Assembly: GCA_016793875.1 (NCBI GenBank)
Contig: JAEULG010000117.1
Location: 1-56,849 of the forward strand
Direction: 5' to 3'
DNA: 56,849 nt
Source: Rhodospirillales bacterium
Lineage (GTDB): Bacteria; Pseudomonadota; Alphaproteobacteria; Rhodospirillales; Defluviicoccaceae
Shown here: piece after piece, positions 9,791 to 18,924 of the stretch
Layout of the letters: each line of letters starts with the position of its first letter
How positions within the stretch are numbered: position 1 is the first letter of the stretch
The notes under the pieces: model-generated
Told to the model about the DNA's origin: nothing
The model's database searches: none
What the model saw: the letters and a program-made list of their open reading frames with translations, nothing else
Program-made: the position numbers and the translations under genes

Positions 9791-9808
9791 GCAACGTTAT
9801 AACGTTGC
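9791..9808. promoter_or_regulatory. Perfect 18-bp palindrome, candidate operator for the porin
   Basis: GCAACGTTATAACGTTGC is its own reverse complement and contains two AACGTT blocks. It lies 126 bp upstream of the OprB-type porin start and 6 bp upstream of a possible -35 box. A site like this suits a dimeric helix-turn-helix regulator such as a LacI-family sugar regulator. That is inference; no such regulator is encoded nearby. Confidence 0.55.
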
Positions 9809-10339
9809 TTTGCAACACACCAAATTGAATCGACATCAGGCTCTTCCGCTCGAGACCTTAGGTACCTCAGGGGAGGCGCAGATGGGTGCCAATGGGCGCC
9901 CCGGGGCCCTTCGCGGCTCCCGCTCGTGGCGTTACCCTGCCATCACGAAGCCGCCGCTGCACATGCAATTGATGCGCACCCCGTCTGCGCAGATTTTCGC
10001 CGCCGCTTCCGCGGCCCCCGCCGCCACCGCCAGGCGGTGAGCCTTGAGCGCCAATGGCGGCGTGCGATGAATGTCCGCCGGGGACTGCGCTCCCCGGCAT
10101 CCCCCGGCCAGCTCCAGGCTATTGACAGCAATCAGCAATACTATTCTCAAGATGCTGCAGGCATTCGAGCCGCAACCCCGCGAGCGCATATTAATTGCGC
10201 GCTGAAGCCCCAAAAGGCCGTGTCACCGCCTCACAAACGACACTATAATAGATGCAAAAATTTCTGGGGTATTCACTAGGGTCGCCGCTCGGCCGAAGGT
10301 GTTTCGCAGGCTTGTGCGGGTCGAGAACGAAGGAACAAG
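9809..10339. other. Intergenic region upstream of chvI
   Basis: No convincing gene is present. A minus-strand frame at 9932-10213 with a hydrophobic N-terminus is possible but lacks a good ribosome binding site. A TATAAT stands at 10244-10249, about 90 bp before chvI, without a recognisable -35 box, and may be the chvI promoter -10. Confidence 0.5.
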
Positions 10340-11038
10340 ATGACGTTGTCTGAAACGATTGCCCTGGTCGATGACGACCGCAACATCCTCGCCTCCGTCT
10401 CCATGGCCTTGGAGTCGGAGGGATTTCGCGTCCTGACCTACGCCGATGGCACGGAAGCTCTCAGCGGGCTGGCGCGGCAGCCGGTTGATCTTGCCATCCT
10501 TGACATCAAGATGCCGCGCATGGACGGCCTGGAGCTCCTCGGCCGGCTGCGGCAGAACACCGACATGCCAGTGATCTTCCTGACCTCCAAGGACGATGAA
10601 CTGGACGAGATGCTGGGTCTGCGCATGGGCGCCGACGACTACATCACCAAGCCGTTCTCCCAGCGGCTGCTGATCGAGCGGATCCGCGCCGTACTTCGCC
10701 GCCGGGTCCCTGCCGTTGCGACCGAGGGCGAGCCCGACGTCATGCGCAGGGGCGATCTGGTGCTGGACGAGACCCGCCACCTGTGTACCTGGCGGAACAG
10801 CGAGGTTAATCTTACCGTGACCGAATTCCTGCTGGTTCAGGCCCTGGCCCGGCGGCCTGGCCATGTCAAGAGTCGTGACCAACTCATCGACGCGGCCTAC
10901 GGCGAGCACATCTATGTCGACGATCGCACCATCGACAGCCACATCAAACGCCTCCGCAAAAAGTTCAAGGACGTCGACACCGACTTTGCCCACATCGAAA
11001 CCCTTTACGGCGTCGGCTACCGCTATCGCGCCACCTGA
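10340..11038 (+). CDS. chvI: Response regulator ChvI, OmpR family
   Basis: A 232-residue two-domain regulator. The receiver has the acidic pocket at D11-D13, phospho-acceptor D55 (LAILDIKMP) and conserved K104 (ITKPF). The C-terminal winged helix covers about 135-232 and ends [12 protein letters not shown]. In alphaproteobacteria ChvI, phosphorylated by ChvG, responds to acid and envelope stress and controls exopolysaccharide, motility and host-contact genes. The sensor gene follows directly and overlaps it. A possible -10 (TATAAT) is about 90 bp upstream. Confidence 0.93.
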   Translation: MTLSETIALVDDDRNILASVSMALESEGFRVLTYADGTEALSGLARQPVDLAILDIKMPRMDGLELLGRLRQNTDMPVIFLTSKDDELDEMLGLRMGADDYITKPFSQRLLIERIRAVLRRRVPAVATEGEPDVMRRGDLVLDETRHLCTWRNSEVNLTVTEFLLVQALARRPGHVKSRDQLIDAAYGEHIYVDDRTIDSHIKRLRKKFKDVDTDFAHIETLYGVGYRYRAT

Positions 11039-12671
11039 AAGGGCGTCCCGGGGGGAGCGGCAAGCCAGACCACGCAAGCGGCGGAGGCGCTTCGCGTTTT
11101 CCCCGATCACCTTGCGCATTCTTGCGGTCAACCTGCTGGCGCTGGGTTTCCTGTTCGCCGGCATGCTCTACCTGGATGAGTACCGGCGCGGCCTGATCGC
11201 CGCCGAGCTGGCGACGATGCGCAGTGAGGCCAACCTTTTCGCCGCCGCCGTCGGCGAAAGCGCGACCTTCGCCGATCCCAACAAGGGCGAGGGCGTCATC
11301 ACCCTGATGGCGCAGCAGATGGTCCGCCGCATGGTCGAGACCTCCCGGTTGCGCGCCCGCCTCTTCGACGAGAATGGCCTGCTCGTCGCCGACAGCCTGT
11401 TGCTCGGCGGCCCCGGCGGGACCGTCCAGATCGAGGAGCTGCCGGCACCGCGCACCGAAAGCCAGCGCCTCGCCGCCTTGCTGGGTGCCTACGACCGCGT
11501 TCTCGAGCGGCTGTGGAGCCGCGAGGACCTGCCCACCTATACCGAAAACACGGTGCAGAAAGCCCGCGACTATCCCGAGGCGATGCTGGCGCTCGCCGGC
11601 GAGACGGCGACGACGGTGCGCTCCGATCCCGGCGGCGGCATGGTGTTGAGCGTCGCCGTGCCGGTGCAGCGCTACAAGCAGGTGCTGGCGGCACTGATGC
11701 TGACGCGCGGCTCGGCCGACATCGACGCCGCGGTCCTGCAGGTGCGGCTCGACGTGCTGAAGTGGTTTCTCGCCGCGCTGCTGGTGACCGTGCTGCTGTC
11801 GATCTACCTCGCCGGCAGCATCGCCCGGCCGATCCGCCTGCTCGCCGAGGCCGCCCAGCGGGTTCGCCGCGACCGCCATCGGCGGCACACCATTCCCGAC
11901 TTCGGCAGGCGCAACGACGAGATCGGCCAGCTCGCGGCGGCACTGCGGGAAATGACCCAGGCCCTGTGGCTGCGCATCGACGCCAACGAGCGCTTCGCTG
12001 CCGATGTCGCCCACGAACTGAAGAACCCGCTCAGCTCGCTGCGCAGCGCGGTCGAGACCGCCGCCCGGGTGAAGGACGGGGAACGGCGACAGAAGCTGAT
12101 GAACATCATCCTCGATGACGTCGGCCGCCTCGACCGGCTGATCAGCGACATCTCCGACGCCTCGCGCCTCGATGCCGAGCTGTCGCGCGAGAATTCGGCC
12201 TCCGTCGACATGAAGCAGCTACTGATGCTGCTCGTCGAGGTGACCGAAGCCACCGCCCAGCAGCGGCAGATCCGACTAGTCCTCGACCTCGAGGACCGTC
12301 GCCGGCTGGTGGTCAACGGCGTCGAGAGCCGGTTGATGCAGGTGTTCCGCAACCTTCTCGCCAACGCCCTCTCGTTCAGCCCGGCCAGCAGCGTCATCAC
12401 TTTGCGGGCGCGGCGGGAGAACACCTCGATCATCGCCGAGGTTCTCGATCAGGGACCTGGCATTCCCGAGGGGCGCGAGCAGGAAATCTTCAAGCGCTTC
12501 TATTCCGAGCGGCCCCACGACGAGAAGTTCGGCCAGCACTCCGGGCTGGGGCTGAGCATCTCCAAGCAGATCGTCGAGACCCATGGCGGCACGATCGTCG
12601 CGCGCAACCTCCGCGGCCCCAGCGGCAAGGTCGCGGGTGCCTGCTTCGTTGTCCGCCTCCCCCTGGAATAG
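10986..12671 (+). CDS. chvG: Sensor histidine kinase ChvG
   Basis: Inner-membrane sensor of the ChvG-ChvI system. Counting from the TTG at 10986 (561 residues) it has a basic cytoplasmic tail (RPRKRRRR), TM1 about 44-64 and a periplasmic loop of about 200 residues. TM2 (about 258-278), HAMP, H-box with H343 ([11 protein letters not shown]), N-box [11 protein letters not shown] and G-boxes DQGPGIPEG and [11 protein letters not shown] follow. The start is uncertain: no ATG or GTG occurs in frame between the chvI stop and TM1. The TTG at 10986 overlaps chvI by 53 bp. The frame stays open to 10863, but that part only mirrors chvI. Confidence 0.9.
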   Translation: MPTSKPFTASATAIAPPERASRGERQARPRKRRRRFAFSPITLRILAVNLLALGFLFAGMLYLDEYRRGLIAAELATMRSEANLFAAAVGESATFADPNKGEGVITLMAQQMVRRMVETSRLRARLFDENGLLVADSLLLGGPGGTVQIEELPAPRTESQRLAALLGAYDRVLERLWSREDLPTYTENTVQKARDYPEAMLALAGETATTVRSDPGGGMVLSVAVPVQRYKQVLAALMLTRGSADIDAAVLQVRLDVLKWFLAALLVTVLLSIYLAGSIARPIRLLAEAAQRVRRDRHRRHTIPDFGRRNDEIGQLAAALREMTQALWLRIDANERFAADVAHELKNPLSSLRSAVETAARVKDGERRQKLMNIILDDVGRLDRLISDISDASRLDAELSRENSASVDMKQLLMLLVEVTEATAQQRQIRLVLDLEDRRRLVVNGVESRLMQVFRNLLANALSFSPASSVITLRARRENTSIIAEVLDQGPGIPEGREQEIFKRFYSERPHDEKFGQHSGLGLSISKQIVETHGGTIVARNLRGPSGKVAGACFVVRLPLE

Positions 12672-12775
12672 TTAGGACTGCGGCGGATGCAAGCGGACGA
12701 GCAGCGCCGCCGGGCGTCGCGCCGGTGACGACACCCGCCGCTGACGGGCGGACCTGCTGTCCTGGCGCTTTCCCC

Positions 12776-13210
12776 ATGATTCGCCTCCGCGGCACCTGCG
12801 TTGCGGTGGACGGCGCCGGCGTGCTGCTTCGCGGTCCCTCGGGCGCCGGGAAGTCCGATCTGGCGCTACGGCTGATGGCCGCCGGAGGCCGGCTGATCGC
12901 CGACGACTACACCTGTGTTACCCGCGACGGCGATACTTTGGTCGCGACGGCCCCCGCCGCCCTGTGTGGCTTGCTGGAAGTACGCGGTATCGGCATCATT
13001 CGCATCGAGGCCGAGCCGCAGGCGCTGCTCGTCGCCGTCGTCGATCTGGTCCCTCGCGCGTCGGTAGAGCGCTTACCGGCCGTCGCCGAGGAACAGGTGC
13101 TGGGGGTCCCTTTGCCTTACTTCCAGTTGGATGCTTTCGATTGTTCGGCCGTCGCGCGGGTTCGCATCGTCGTCGGCATTGCCCGCAACATCATCGTGCG
13201 GCTGACATGA
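12776..13210 (+). CDS. hprK: HPr kinase/phosphorylase, short alphaproteobacterial form
   Basis: A short HprK made only of the catalytic domain (144 residues from the ATG at 12776). The P-loop is GPSGAGKS at 20-27, followed by LIADDYT and LEVRGIGI, the HprK signature region. The Gram-positive enzyme phosphorylates HPr on a regulatory Ser; alphaproteobacterial short forms do the same and tune the nitrogen PTS. A GTG at 12725 would add 17 residues. I prefer 12776 because family members start right before the ATCVA-like strand. The stop overlaps the rapZ start (ATGA). Confidence 0.9.
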   Translation: MIRLRGTCVAVDGAGVLLRGPSGAGKSDLALRLMAAGGRLIADDYTCVTRDGDTLVATAPAALCGLLEVRGIGIIRIEAEPQALLVAVVDLVPRASVERLPAVAEEQVLGVPLPYFQLDAFDCSAVARVRIVVGIARNIIVRLT

Positions 13211-14178
13211 CCGTGGTGGTCGGGGCGCGGGCCGAACCGGACACCGTCGCAACGGACGACGCTGCGGCCGAGGCCCCGTCGCATCAGATCCTGCTGATCA
13301 CCGGGATGTCTGGTGCGGGCAAGACCACGGCACTCAAGGCCCTGGAAGATCTGGGGTTTGAGTGCATCGACCACCTGCCGCTGCGGTTGCTGCCGCGCCT
13401 CCTGCCGAACAGCGGCGATGCCGCCGGACCGGCGCCCAAGCTGGCGATCGGCATCGACGTCCGAACCCGCGATTTCGCTGTCGAAACCTGCCTGACGATG
13501 GTCGATCAGCTTCGCGGCAGCAAGGCGGTCGCCGTGCAGCTCGTCTTCCTCTACTGCGACGAGGAGGAACTGCGCCGCCGCTATACCGCGACCCGCCACC
13601 GCCATCCGCTCTCCGGCCAATTGCCGCTGATGGAGGGAATCGCCCGCGAACGACAGATTCTTTCGCCGCTGCGCAACCGCGCCGATCTCACCATCGACAC
13701 CAGCGCCGTCAATCCCGGCCACCTGAAACGGATGCTGCAGGGCCACCTCGGTCTCGCCGAACAGACTGGGTTGTTGATCCAGGTCACCTCCTTCTCGTTC
13801 CGCTCCGGCCTGCCGCGAGACGCCGACCTCGTTTTTGACGTGCGTTTTCTCGCCAATCCGTACTATCAAGCGCACCTGAGAGGGCTGACCGGTCGGGACA
13901 ACGCGATCAAGCAGTTCATCCGCGAAGACAGCGCGTACGCATCCTTCTTCGATTCGCTGACGCATCTGCTGCAACCGTTGCTGCCCCGCTACGTCGCTGA
14001 GGGAAAAAGCTACCTGACCATTGCCGTGGGCTGCACCGGCGGCCGCCATCGTTCTGTATTCGTCACGGAAGAGCTCGCATCATGGCTGAGCGGCCAGGGA
14101 CAACGCGTGCAGGTGCTCCATCGCGATCTGGAGCGATCGGGAGGCCGGGTCGCCCGTTCCGAAGTGAAGGTACCGTGA
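13207..14178 (+). CDS. rapZ: RapZ/YvcJ-family nucleotide-binding protein
   Basis: A 323-residue P-loop protein. Walker A is GMSGAGKT at 33-40, followed by TALKALEDLGFECIDHLP. The central LVFLYCDEEELRRRY and RHRHPLSG and the C-terminal GCTGGRHRSVFVTE are family signatures. In E. coli RapZ is an RNase E adaptor for small RNA GlmZ; in other phyla the homologue binds nucleotides and signals cell-wall precursor status. Which applies here is open. It lies between hprK and EIIA in the regulatory PTS operon, the standard alphaproteobacterial order. Confidence 0.93.
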   Translation: MTVVVGARAEPDTVATDDAAAEAPSHQILLITGMSGAGKTTALKALEDLGFECIDHLPLRLLPRLLPNSGDAAGPAPKLAIGIDVRTRDFAVETCLTMVDQLRGSKAVAVQLVFLYCDEEELRRRYTATRHRHPLSGQLPLMEGIARERQILSPLRNRADLTIDTSAVNPGHLKRMLQGHLGLAEQTGLLIQVTSFSFRSGLPRDADLVFDVRFLANPYYQAHLRGLTGRDNAIKQFIREDSAYASFFDSLTHLLQPLLPRYVAEGKSYLTIAVGCTGGRHRSVFVTEELASWLSGQGQRVQVLHRDLERSGGRVARSEVKVP

Positions 14179-14182
14179 CGAA

Positions 14183-14590
14183 ATGATCGGTCTTGTCATC
14201 GTCACCCACGGCCGCCTCGGCGAGGAATTGATCAACGCCCTGGAGCATGTTGTCGGGCCACAGGTGAACATCAATGCCGTCTGTATCGGTCCGGACGACG
14301 ATATGGAGCAGCGGCGCGGCCAGATCCTGGAGAGCGTCGCCGGCGTCGAGGAAGGCAATGGCGTCGTTCTGCTCACCGATATGTTCGGCGGAACACCCTC
14401 GAACCTCGCCATCTCGATCATGGATCGCGCCAACGTGGAAGTGATCGCCGGCGTCAACCTGCCCATGCTGATCAAGCTGGCCAGCGTCCGCCAGACAGAA
14501 TCACTCGAGGAAGCGGCGCAAAGCGCCCAGGAAGCCGGCCGCAAATACATCAACATCGCCTCGCGCCTGCTCACCCAGGAGGAGACGTGA
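14183..14590 (+). CDS. PTS EIIA component, mannose (ManX) type
   Basis: A 135-residue phosphocarrier. The phospho-acceptor is H9 in GLVIVTHGRLG, and LLTDMFGGTPSN at about 63-74 is the family motif. It receives phosphate from HPr. No EIIB, EIIC or EIID gene lies in this operon, so in this setting it is likely a regulatory acceptor rather than part of a sugar transporter. It starts 4 bp after rapZ. Confidence 0.93.
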   Translation: MIGLVIVTHGRLGEELINALEHVVGPQVNINAVCIGPDDDMEQRRGQILESVAGVEEGNGVVLLTDMFGGTPSNLAISIMDRANVEVIAGVNLPMLIKLASVRQTESLEEAAQSAQEAGRKYINIASRLLTQEET

Positions 14591-14597
14591 GTTCGGA

Positions 14598-14894
14598 ATG
14601 GTCGATTACAGCCGTGACGGAGATATCCTGAGGTGTACCGCGGTGATCGCCAACCGGCGCGGTCTGCACGCCCGCGCCGCCGCCAAATTCGTCAAACTTG
14701 CGTCCGGCTTCGATGCCGAGATCACCGTCTCGAAGCGAGGCACGACCGTTTCCGGTCGCTCCATTCTCGGGCTGATGATGCTGGGTGCCGGACCCGGGAC
14801 TGAGATCGAGATCGCGGCAACCGGGCGCGAAGCGGAAGAAGCCATCAACGTCCTCGGCAGCATCATCGAAGCGAGGTTCGACGAGGAAGACTGA
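14598..14894 (+). CDS. ptsH: Phosphocarrier protein HPr
   Basis: A 98-residue HPr. The phosphorylated histidine is H24 (RRGLHARAA) and the regulatory serine is S55 (GRSILGLMMLG), so both the EI-driven and the HprK-driven modification sites are kept. The adjacent hprK gene fits with S55 being used. It follows EIIA by 7 bp. Confidence 0.96.
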   Translation: MVDYSRDGDILRCTAVIANRRGLHARAAAKFVKLASGFDAEITVSKRGTTVSGRSILGLMMLGAGPGTEIEIAATGREAEEAINVLGSIIEARFDEED

Positions 14895-14980
14895 GCAGCT
14901 GACATGACGCGCGCCGCGGCCGGCGAAGTCCTCGGCGACGCGTCCGATGAAGACCAACGGAACCTTCGCCTGGGAAGGAA

Positions 14981-16756
14981 ATGACCGACAAGGTCGCGAG
15001 CGAGCATGTCGTCGAGGGTCTCGGCGTCTCGCCCGGTATCGGCATCGGCGTCGCTTACGTCTGCGAGAGCGGCAGCGCGCGGATCCCGGAATATCGCATT
15101 CGCCCGGCCGAGGTCGAGGCGGAGCAGCGGCGGCTGCGCGAGGCGGTGCTCCGCGCCCGCCGTCAGCTTGGCCGGCTCCGCGCGAAAACGCGCGAGCGGG
15201 TCGCCACGCGCGACTGGGCGGCCGACGAAGTCATCTACCTGCTCGACGCCTACATGATGATGCTGAAGGACTCGCGGCTGCTGCGGGGCGCCTACGCCCG
15301 CATCGCCGCCGAGCGCGTCAACGCCGAGGCGGCAGTGCAGGCGGAGGTGGTCGCCATCTGCGACGGCTTCCGCACGATGCAGGACGCCTACCTGTCGGCG
15401 CGTGTCGAGGATATCCGCGAGGTCGGCAACCGGCTGATCGCCCAGCTCACCCGTGAGCCCGGCAAGCCCCTGTTCTCGATCCCACACGGCAGCGTCATCG
15501 TCGCCGAGGAGCTGACGCCGGCGGAAACGGCACAGCTCGACCCCGACCACGTCGTCGGTATCGCGGCGCAGATGGGCGGCCCGCAGGGGCACACGGCGAT
15601 CCTCGCTCGCGCCCTCGGCGTGCCGACGGTCCTCGGCGCCGCCGGCCTGCTCGACTCAGTGCGCTCCGGCGATCCGATCCTCATCGACGGCGATCACGGC
15701 CAGATCGTCGTGCATCCGACGCCGATGGCGGTGCAGGAATACCGGCGCCGCCGCGGCGAACGCCAGGACGAAGAGCGGGCGCTGCGCCAGCTCGCCGGCA
15801 AGCCGGCGGTAACCCGCGACGGCGTGCCGATCAGCCTGCAGGCAAACGTCGAGCTGCCCATGGAGATGGAGCACGTCGTTGAGGCCGGGGCTGCCGGCAT
15901 CGGCCTGCTGCGCACCGAGTTCATGTTCATGAACCGGCCGATGCCGCCGACCGAGGACGAACAGTACGGAGCGCTGCGCACGCTGATCGAGCGCGCCGGC
16001 GGCTACTGCATCACCGTGCGTACCCTCGACCTTGGCGGCGACAAGGGGGCCGTGCCGTTCGTCGGCCAGTTCGGCGACAGCGCCACCTCGCCGCTCGGAA
16101 TTCGCGGCATCCGCCTGTCGCTGGCCCGCGCCGAGCTGCTGGAGACACAGTTCCGGGCTATCCTGCGCGCCGGCGCGCATGGACCAGTCCGCATCCTGCT
16201 GCCGATGGTCACCGCCGTCGCCGAGGTGCGGGCGGCCCGCGACGTCCTCGCCCGCGCCGCCCGGCGACTCTACCGCCGCGGCGTGGACTTGCCGACGACA
16301 TTGCCGCCGCTGGGGACGATGATCGAGGTGCCGGGGGCGGCGCTCACCGCCGACGCGCTGGCCCTGGTCAGCGATTTCTTCGCCATCGGCTCCAATGATC
16401 TGACAATGTACACGCTCGCCATCGACCGCAGCGACGAGCGCGTCGCCCATCTTTACAATCCGCTGCATCCGGGGGTGCTGCGGATGATCCAATTCGCCGC
16501 GGCGGCGGCGCTGCGGGCGCGTATTCCGGTCTGCGTCTGCGGCGAGATCGCCGGTGAGCCACGCTTCACGCCGCTGCTGCTGGGTCTCGGCTTCCGCGAG
16601 CTGTCGATGACCGCCAGCAGCATCGCCCGGGTCAAGCGCCGCATCCTCGGCCTCGATCTGCTGGCCGCGCAACGGCGCACCCAGCTCATCATGGACGAGA
16701 CCGATCCGCTGCGCATCCAGGTGCTGCTCGACGACTTCAACGCTGCCGTATCGTAG
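14981..16756 (+). CDS. ptsI: Phosphoenolpyruvate-protein phosphotransferase (EI)
   Basis: Takes phosphate from PEP to HPr. The 591-residue chain has the N-terminal HPr-binding region and the swivel domain with active H204 (GGPQGHTAILARALG). The PEP-binding barrel follows, with LLRTEFMFM, LDLGGDKG, IGSNDLTMYTLAIDR and CVCGEIAGEP, which carries the acid-base Cys. There is no N-terminal GAF domain, so it is EI rather than the PtsP form seen in gammaproteobacteria. It is the last gene of the block, 86 bp after ptsH with a GGGAAGGA site before the ATG. No PTS permease is linked. Confidence 0.95.
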   Translation: MTDKVASEHVVEGLGVSPGIGIGVAYVCESGSARIPEYRIRPAEVEAEQRRLREAVLRARRQLGRLRAKTRERVATRDWAADEVIYLLDAYMMMLKDSRLLRGAYARIAAERVNAEAAVQAEVVAICDGFRTMQDAYLSARVEDIREVGNRLIAQLTREPGKPLFSIPHGSVIVAEELTPAETAQLDPDHVVGIAAQMGGPQGHTAILARALGVPTVLGAAGLLDSVRSGDPILIDGDHGQIVVHPTPMAVQEYRRRRGERQDEERALRQLAGKPAVTRDGVPISLQANVELPMEMEHVVEAGAAGIGLLRTEFMFMNRPMPPTEDEQYGALRTLIERAGGYCITVRTLDLGGDKGAVPFVGQFGDSATSPLGIRGIRLSLARAELLETQFRAILRAGAHGPVRILLPMVTAVAEVRAARDVLARAARRLYRRGVDLPTTLPPLGTMIEVPGAALTADALALVSDFFAIGSNDLTMYTLAIDRSDERVAHLYNPLHPGVLRMIQFAAAAALRARIPVCVCGEIAGEPRFTPLLLGLGFRELSMTASSIARVKRRILGLDLLAAQRRTQLIMDETDPLRIQVLLDDFNAAVS

Positions 16757-16774
16757 CCCTGCCAGACGGCAGGA

Positions 16775-17044
16775 TCAGCGCGGCGCGGCCTGCTTCTCCG
16801 CCTTGAGCAGGGCTTCGGCTTCCGGGTTGTTGCAGACGTCGGTCTTCAACACCGCCTCGAGCTTGGCGATGCGCTGGCGTAATTCCTCGTTGCGGGCGTT
16901 CTGGGCATCGAGCTGCTTCTGCAGTTCCTCGCGCGTCGGTGTTGCCGACGCCGGCGACGCCGTCTGCGCCGCGCCCATGCCGGTCAGCACCAGCAACGCC
17001 ATCGCCGTCAGGATGATGCCCCCGGCGAGGCTAGGAATGCGCAT
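16775..17044 (-). CDS. Small exported coiled-coil protein
   Basis: An 89-residue product with a signal peptide (MRIPSLAGGIILTAMALLVL, cleavage near GMGAAQ, about residue 26) and a coiled coil at about 38-68 (EELQKQLDAQNARNEELRQR). A single Cys follows in DVCNNPEAE. The gene overlaps the stop of the FUSC gene by 14 bp on the same strand, and AGAGG sits 9 nt before the ATG, so translation may be coupled. It has no recognised family; it could be a periplasmic partner of the membrane protein. Confidence 0.75.
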   Translation of the reverse strand: MRIPSLAGGIILTAMALLVLTGMGAAQTASPASATPTREELQKQLDAQNARNEELRQRIAKLEAVLKTDVCNNPEAEALLKAEKQAAPR

Positions 17045-18194
17045 GGCCGCGAACCTCTTCCGTCTCCTCTTCCCTGTCCTGTTGTACCGCGTCCGCTTGC
17101 GGCTGACGAGGGGTCGCCTCGGACATATCGGGCTGGGCCGACGCAGCGGTGGCGGCCGGTTCCGGCCCGGCGACCAAGCGGTCGGAGCAGCCGAAGCGGC
17201 TCAGCGCCTTCTCCACCAGCACCAGCCGGTCGAGGCTCGCCTGCCAGGGCGCCGAGGCCAGCATCGACGAAGGCGGCGACGGTGCGGCGGCGGCCAGCTT
17301 CGCCGGTGCCGGCTCGCCACCGGCCAGTTCGATGCACGATGCGGCAACACGGCGCAGTCGCTCTTCCAGTCCGGGCGGGGGCGGACCATCGCGCTTGCGG
17401 ACGGCATCGGCCAGCGCCTCGCCGAACAACAGGGTGGAAGCGTAGACGCGGATCGAATGCCGGTCATAACACTCGGCGATCTCGCCCACCTCCCGGGCCG
17501 CCAGCAGGCCGCGCAGCGACCAGCGGGCGGCGCTGCGTGCCGCGTTGATGCCGGCGCCGAGCGCAACGAGGCTGTCGTGCGCTCGCGATAGGCGGTGGAC
17601 CGCCGCTTCCGCGCGCCTGCGATCCTGGTGCCGCACCGCTTCGGCGCCCTCACTCAGGCCCCGCGCCAGGGCGTTGAGCAAGTTGCGGGCGGCATCGTCG
17701 ATGATCCGCACCGGATTGGGGGTTAGCAGGATCTGGCTGAAGAACAGGCCCAGCGCCGCCCCCACCGCAACATCGAGCATGCGCACCGAGCCGGCCGTCG
17801 CCGGCCCGAGAGCCAGCACCAGGATGGCGGAGACGCCCGCCTGGATGGGAACTACCGGAGGCAGGCCAAGGAACCCGGCGACGATGATGGCGACGAAGGA
17901 GACGAAGGCGAGGCGCAGCAGCGGCATGGTGTCGGGAATCAGCAGCCCGAATTCACCGACGACGATACCGATGGCGACGCCGACCAGCAGCCCCAGCGCC
18001 TGCCGGAAGTGGCTGGGCAGGCCCGGCGAGAGGCAGACGATGGCGCTGATGGCGGCGAACAGCGGCTTGGGGTGACCAAAAAGATGCTCAGCCAGCAGCC
18101 ACGCAAGGCCGGCGGCCACCGCCGAGGCCATGGCATCGCGCCAGTTCTCGCCCCAGCGAGCCGCGATCGTCCGAACCAACCGCCGTGCCGACAA
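17031..18194 (-). CDS. FUSC / aromatic-acid-exporter-like membrane protein
   Basis: A 387-residue inner-membrane protein starting at TTG 18194, chosen because GAGGAGG lies 7 nt upstream; no ATG is well placed. About six transmembrane helices cover the first ~170 residues (such as AIVCLSPGLPSHFRQALGLL and VAIGIVVGEFGLLIP). A long helical cytoplasmic region follows, the layout of the FUSC/ArAE family linked to export of aromatic acids. The tail (last ~45 residues) is Pro/Ala/Gln-rich. Substrate is unknown. It follows the HAD gene by 16 bp and overlaps the next small gene. Confidence 0.82.
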   Translation of the reverse strand: MSARRLVRTIAARWGENWRDAMASAVAAGLAWLLAEHLFGHPKPLFAAISAIVCLSPGLPSHFRQALGLLVGVAIGIVVGEFGLLIPDTMPLLRLAFVSFVAIIVAGFLGLPPVVPIQAGVSAILVLALGPATAGSVRMLDVAVGAALGLFFSQILLTPNPVRIIDDAARNLLNALARGLSEGAEAVRHQDRRRAEAAVHRLSRAHDSLVALGAGINAARSAARWSLRGLLAAREVGEIAECYDRHSIRVYASTLLFGEALADAVRKRDGPPPPGLEERLRRVAASCIELAGGEPAPAKLAAAAPSPPSSMLASAPWQASLDRLVLVEKALSRFGCSDRLVAGPEPAATAASAQPDMSEATPRQPQADAVQQDREEETEEVRGHAHS

Positions 18195-18210
18195 GAAATG
18201 ACCTCCTCGG

Positions 18211-18885
18211 TTAGAGACGGCCGCCGATCTCGTCGAAATGCCGGAGCAGGTCGGCGGGATCCTCGTAGACGCGGATCGCCCCGGCATGGCGGAGCTCGTC
18301 GACGCCGTAGCCGCCGCTCTGCAGGCCCACACCCAGCGCCCGGCAGCGGGTCGCCGCCAGCATGTCCCAGATGCTGTCGCCGACGACGACGCTGGTCTCG
18401 ATCGGAACGCCGAGACGCTCGGCAGCCGCCAGAAACAGGTCCGGATCGGGCTTGGCGTAACGGACCTGATCGCGGGTGATGACGGGGATGCGATCCGGAT
18501 CGACGCCGAGGGAGGCAATCTTGCCGGCCGACATCTCCAGGAGCCCGCTGGTCGCGATCGCCCAGTGGATCCCGGCCCCGGAGAGATATGCCAGCAGCTC
18601 CCGCGCCCCCGGCAGCGGCCGCACCCGCGACCCGTAACGGATGTAGGCCTCGGCGTGCGCCAGCCGCAACCGCTCGACACGCTCGACGCTGATCTCAAGG
18701 CCGGTCTCGCGCAGCAGCTGGTTGGTGAACAGGCCGCCGCTCATGCCGATCTTGCGGTGGATGCGCCACACCGACAGCTCGATGCCTTCGGCATCCAACG
18801 CGTCCTTCCACGCCAGGACGTGCTGGTAGACGCTGTCCACCAGCGTGCCGTCGAGATCGAACAGAAAAGCCGGCTCCGTGCGCAT
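18211..18885 (-). CDS. HAD-family phosphatase
   Basis: A 224-residue HAD hydrolase. Motif I is DLDGTLVDS (nucleophile D10), motif II is ATSG, and motif III/IV is KPDPDLFLAA and VVGDSIWDMLAA. A helical cap between motifs I and II makes it similar to beta-phosphoglucomutase and phosphoglycolate phosphatase; the true substrate cannot be read. It follows poxB by 39 bp and precedes the FUSC gene by 16 bp. Confidence 0.9.
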   Translation of the reverse strand: MRTEPAFLFDLDGTLVDSVYQHVLAWKDALDAEGIELSVWRIHRKIGMSGGLFTNQLLRETGLEISVERVERLRLAHAEAYIRYGSRVRPLPGARELLAYLSGAGIHWAIATSGLLEMSAGKIASLGVDPDRIPVITRDQVRYAKPDPDLFLAAAERLGVPIETSVVVGDSIWDMLAATRCRALGVGLQSGGYGVDELRHAGAIRVYEDPADLLRHFDEIGGRL

Positions 18886-18924
18886 CGCCTCTCCCCGATC
18901 TGCAACTTCTTTGTTTTTCTTGTG

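Noticed and set aside
9932..10213. Minus-strand frame with a hydrophobic N-terminus between the porin gene and chvI
   Set aside because: The signal-like region is followed by an Ala-rich stretch with no known motif; no ribosome binding site and no conserved context.
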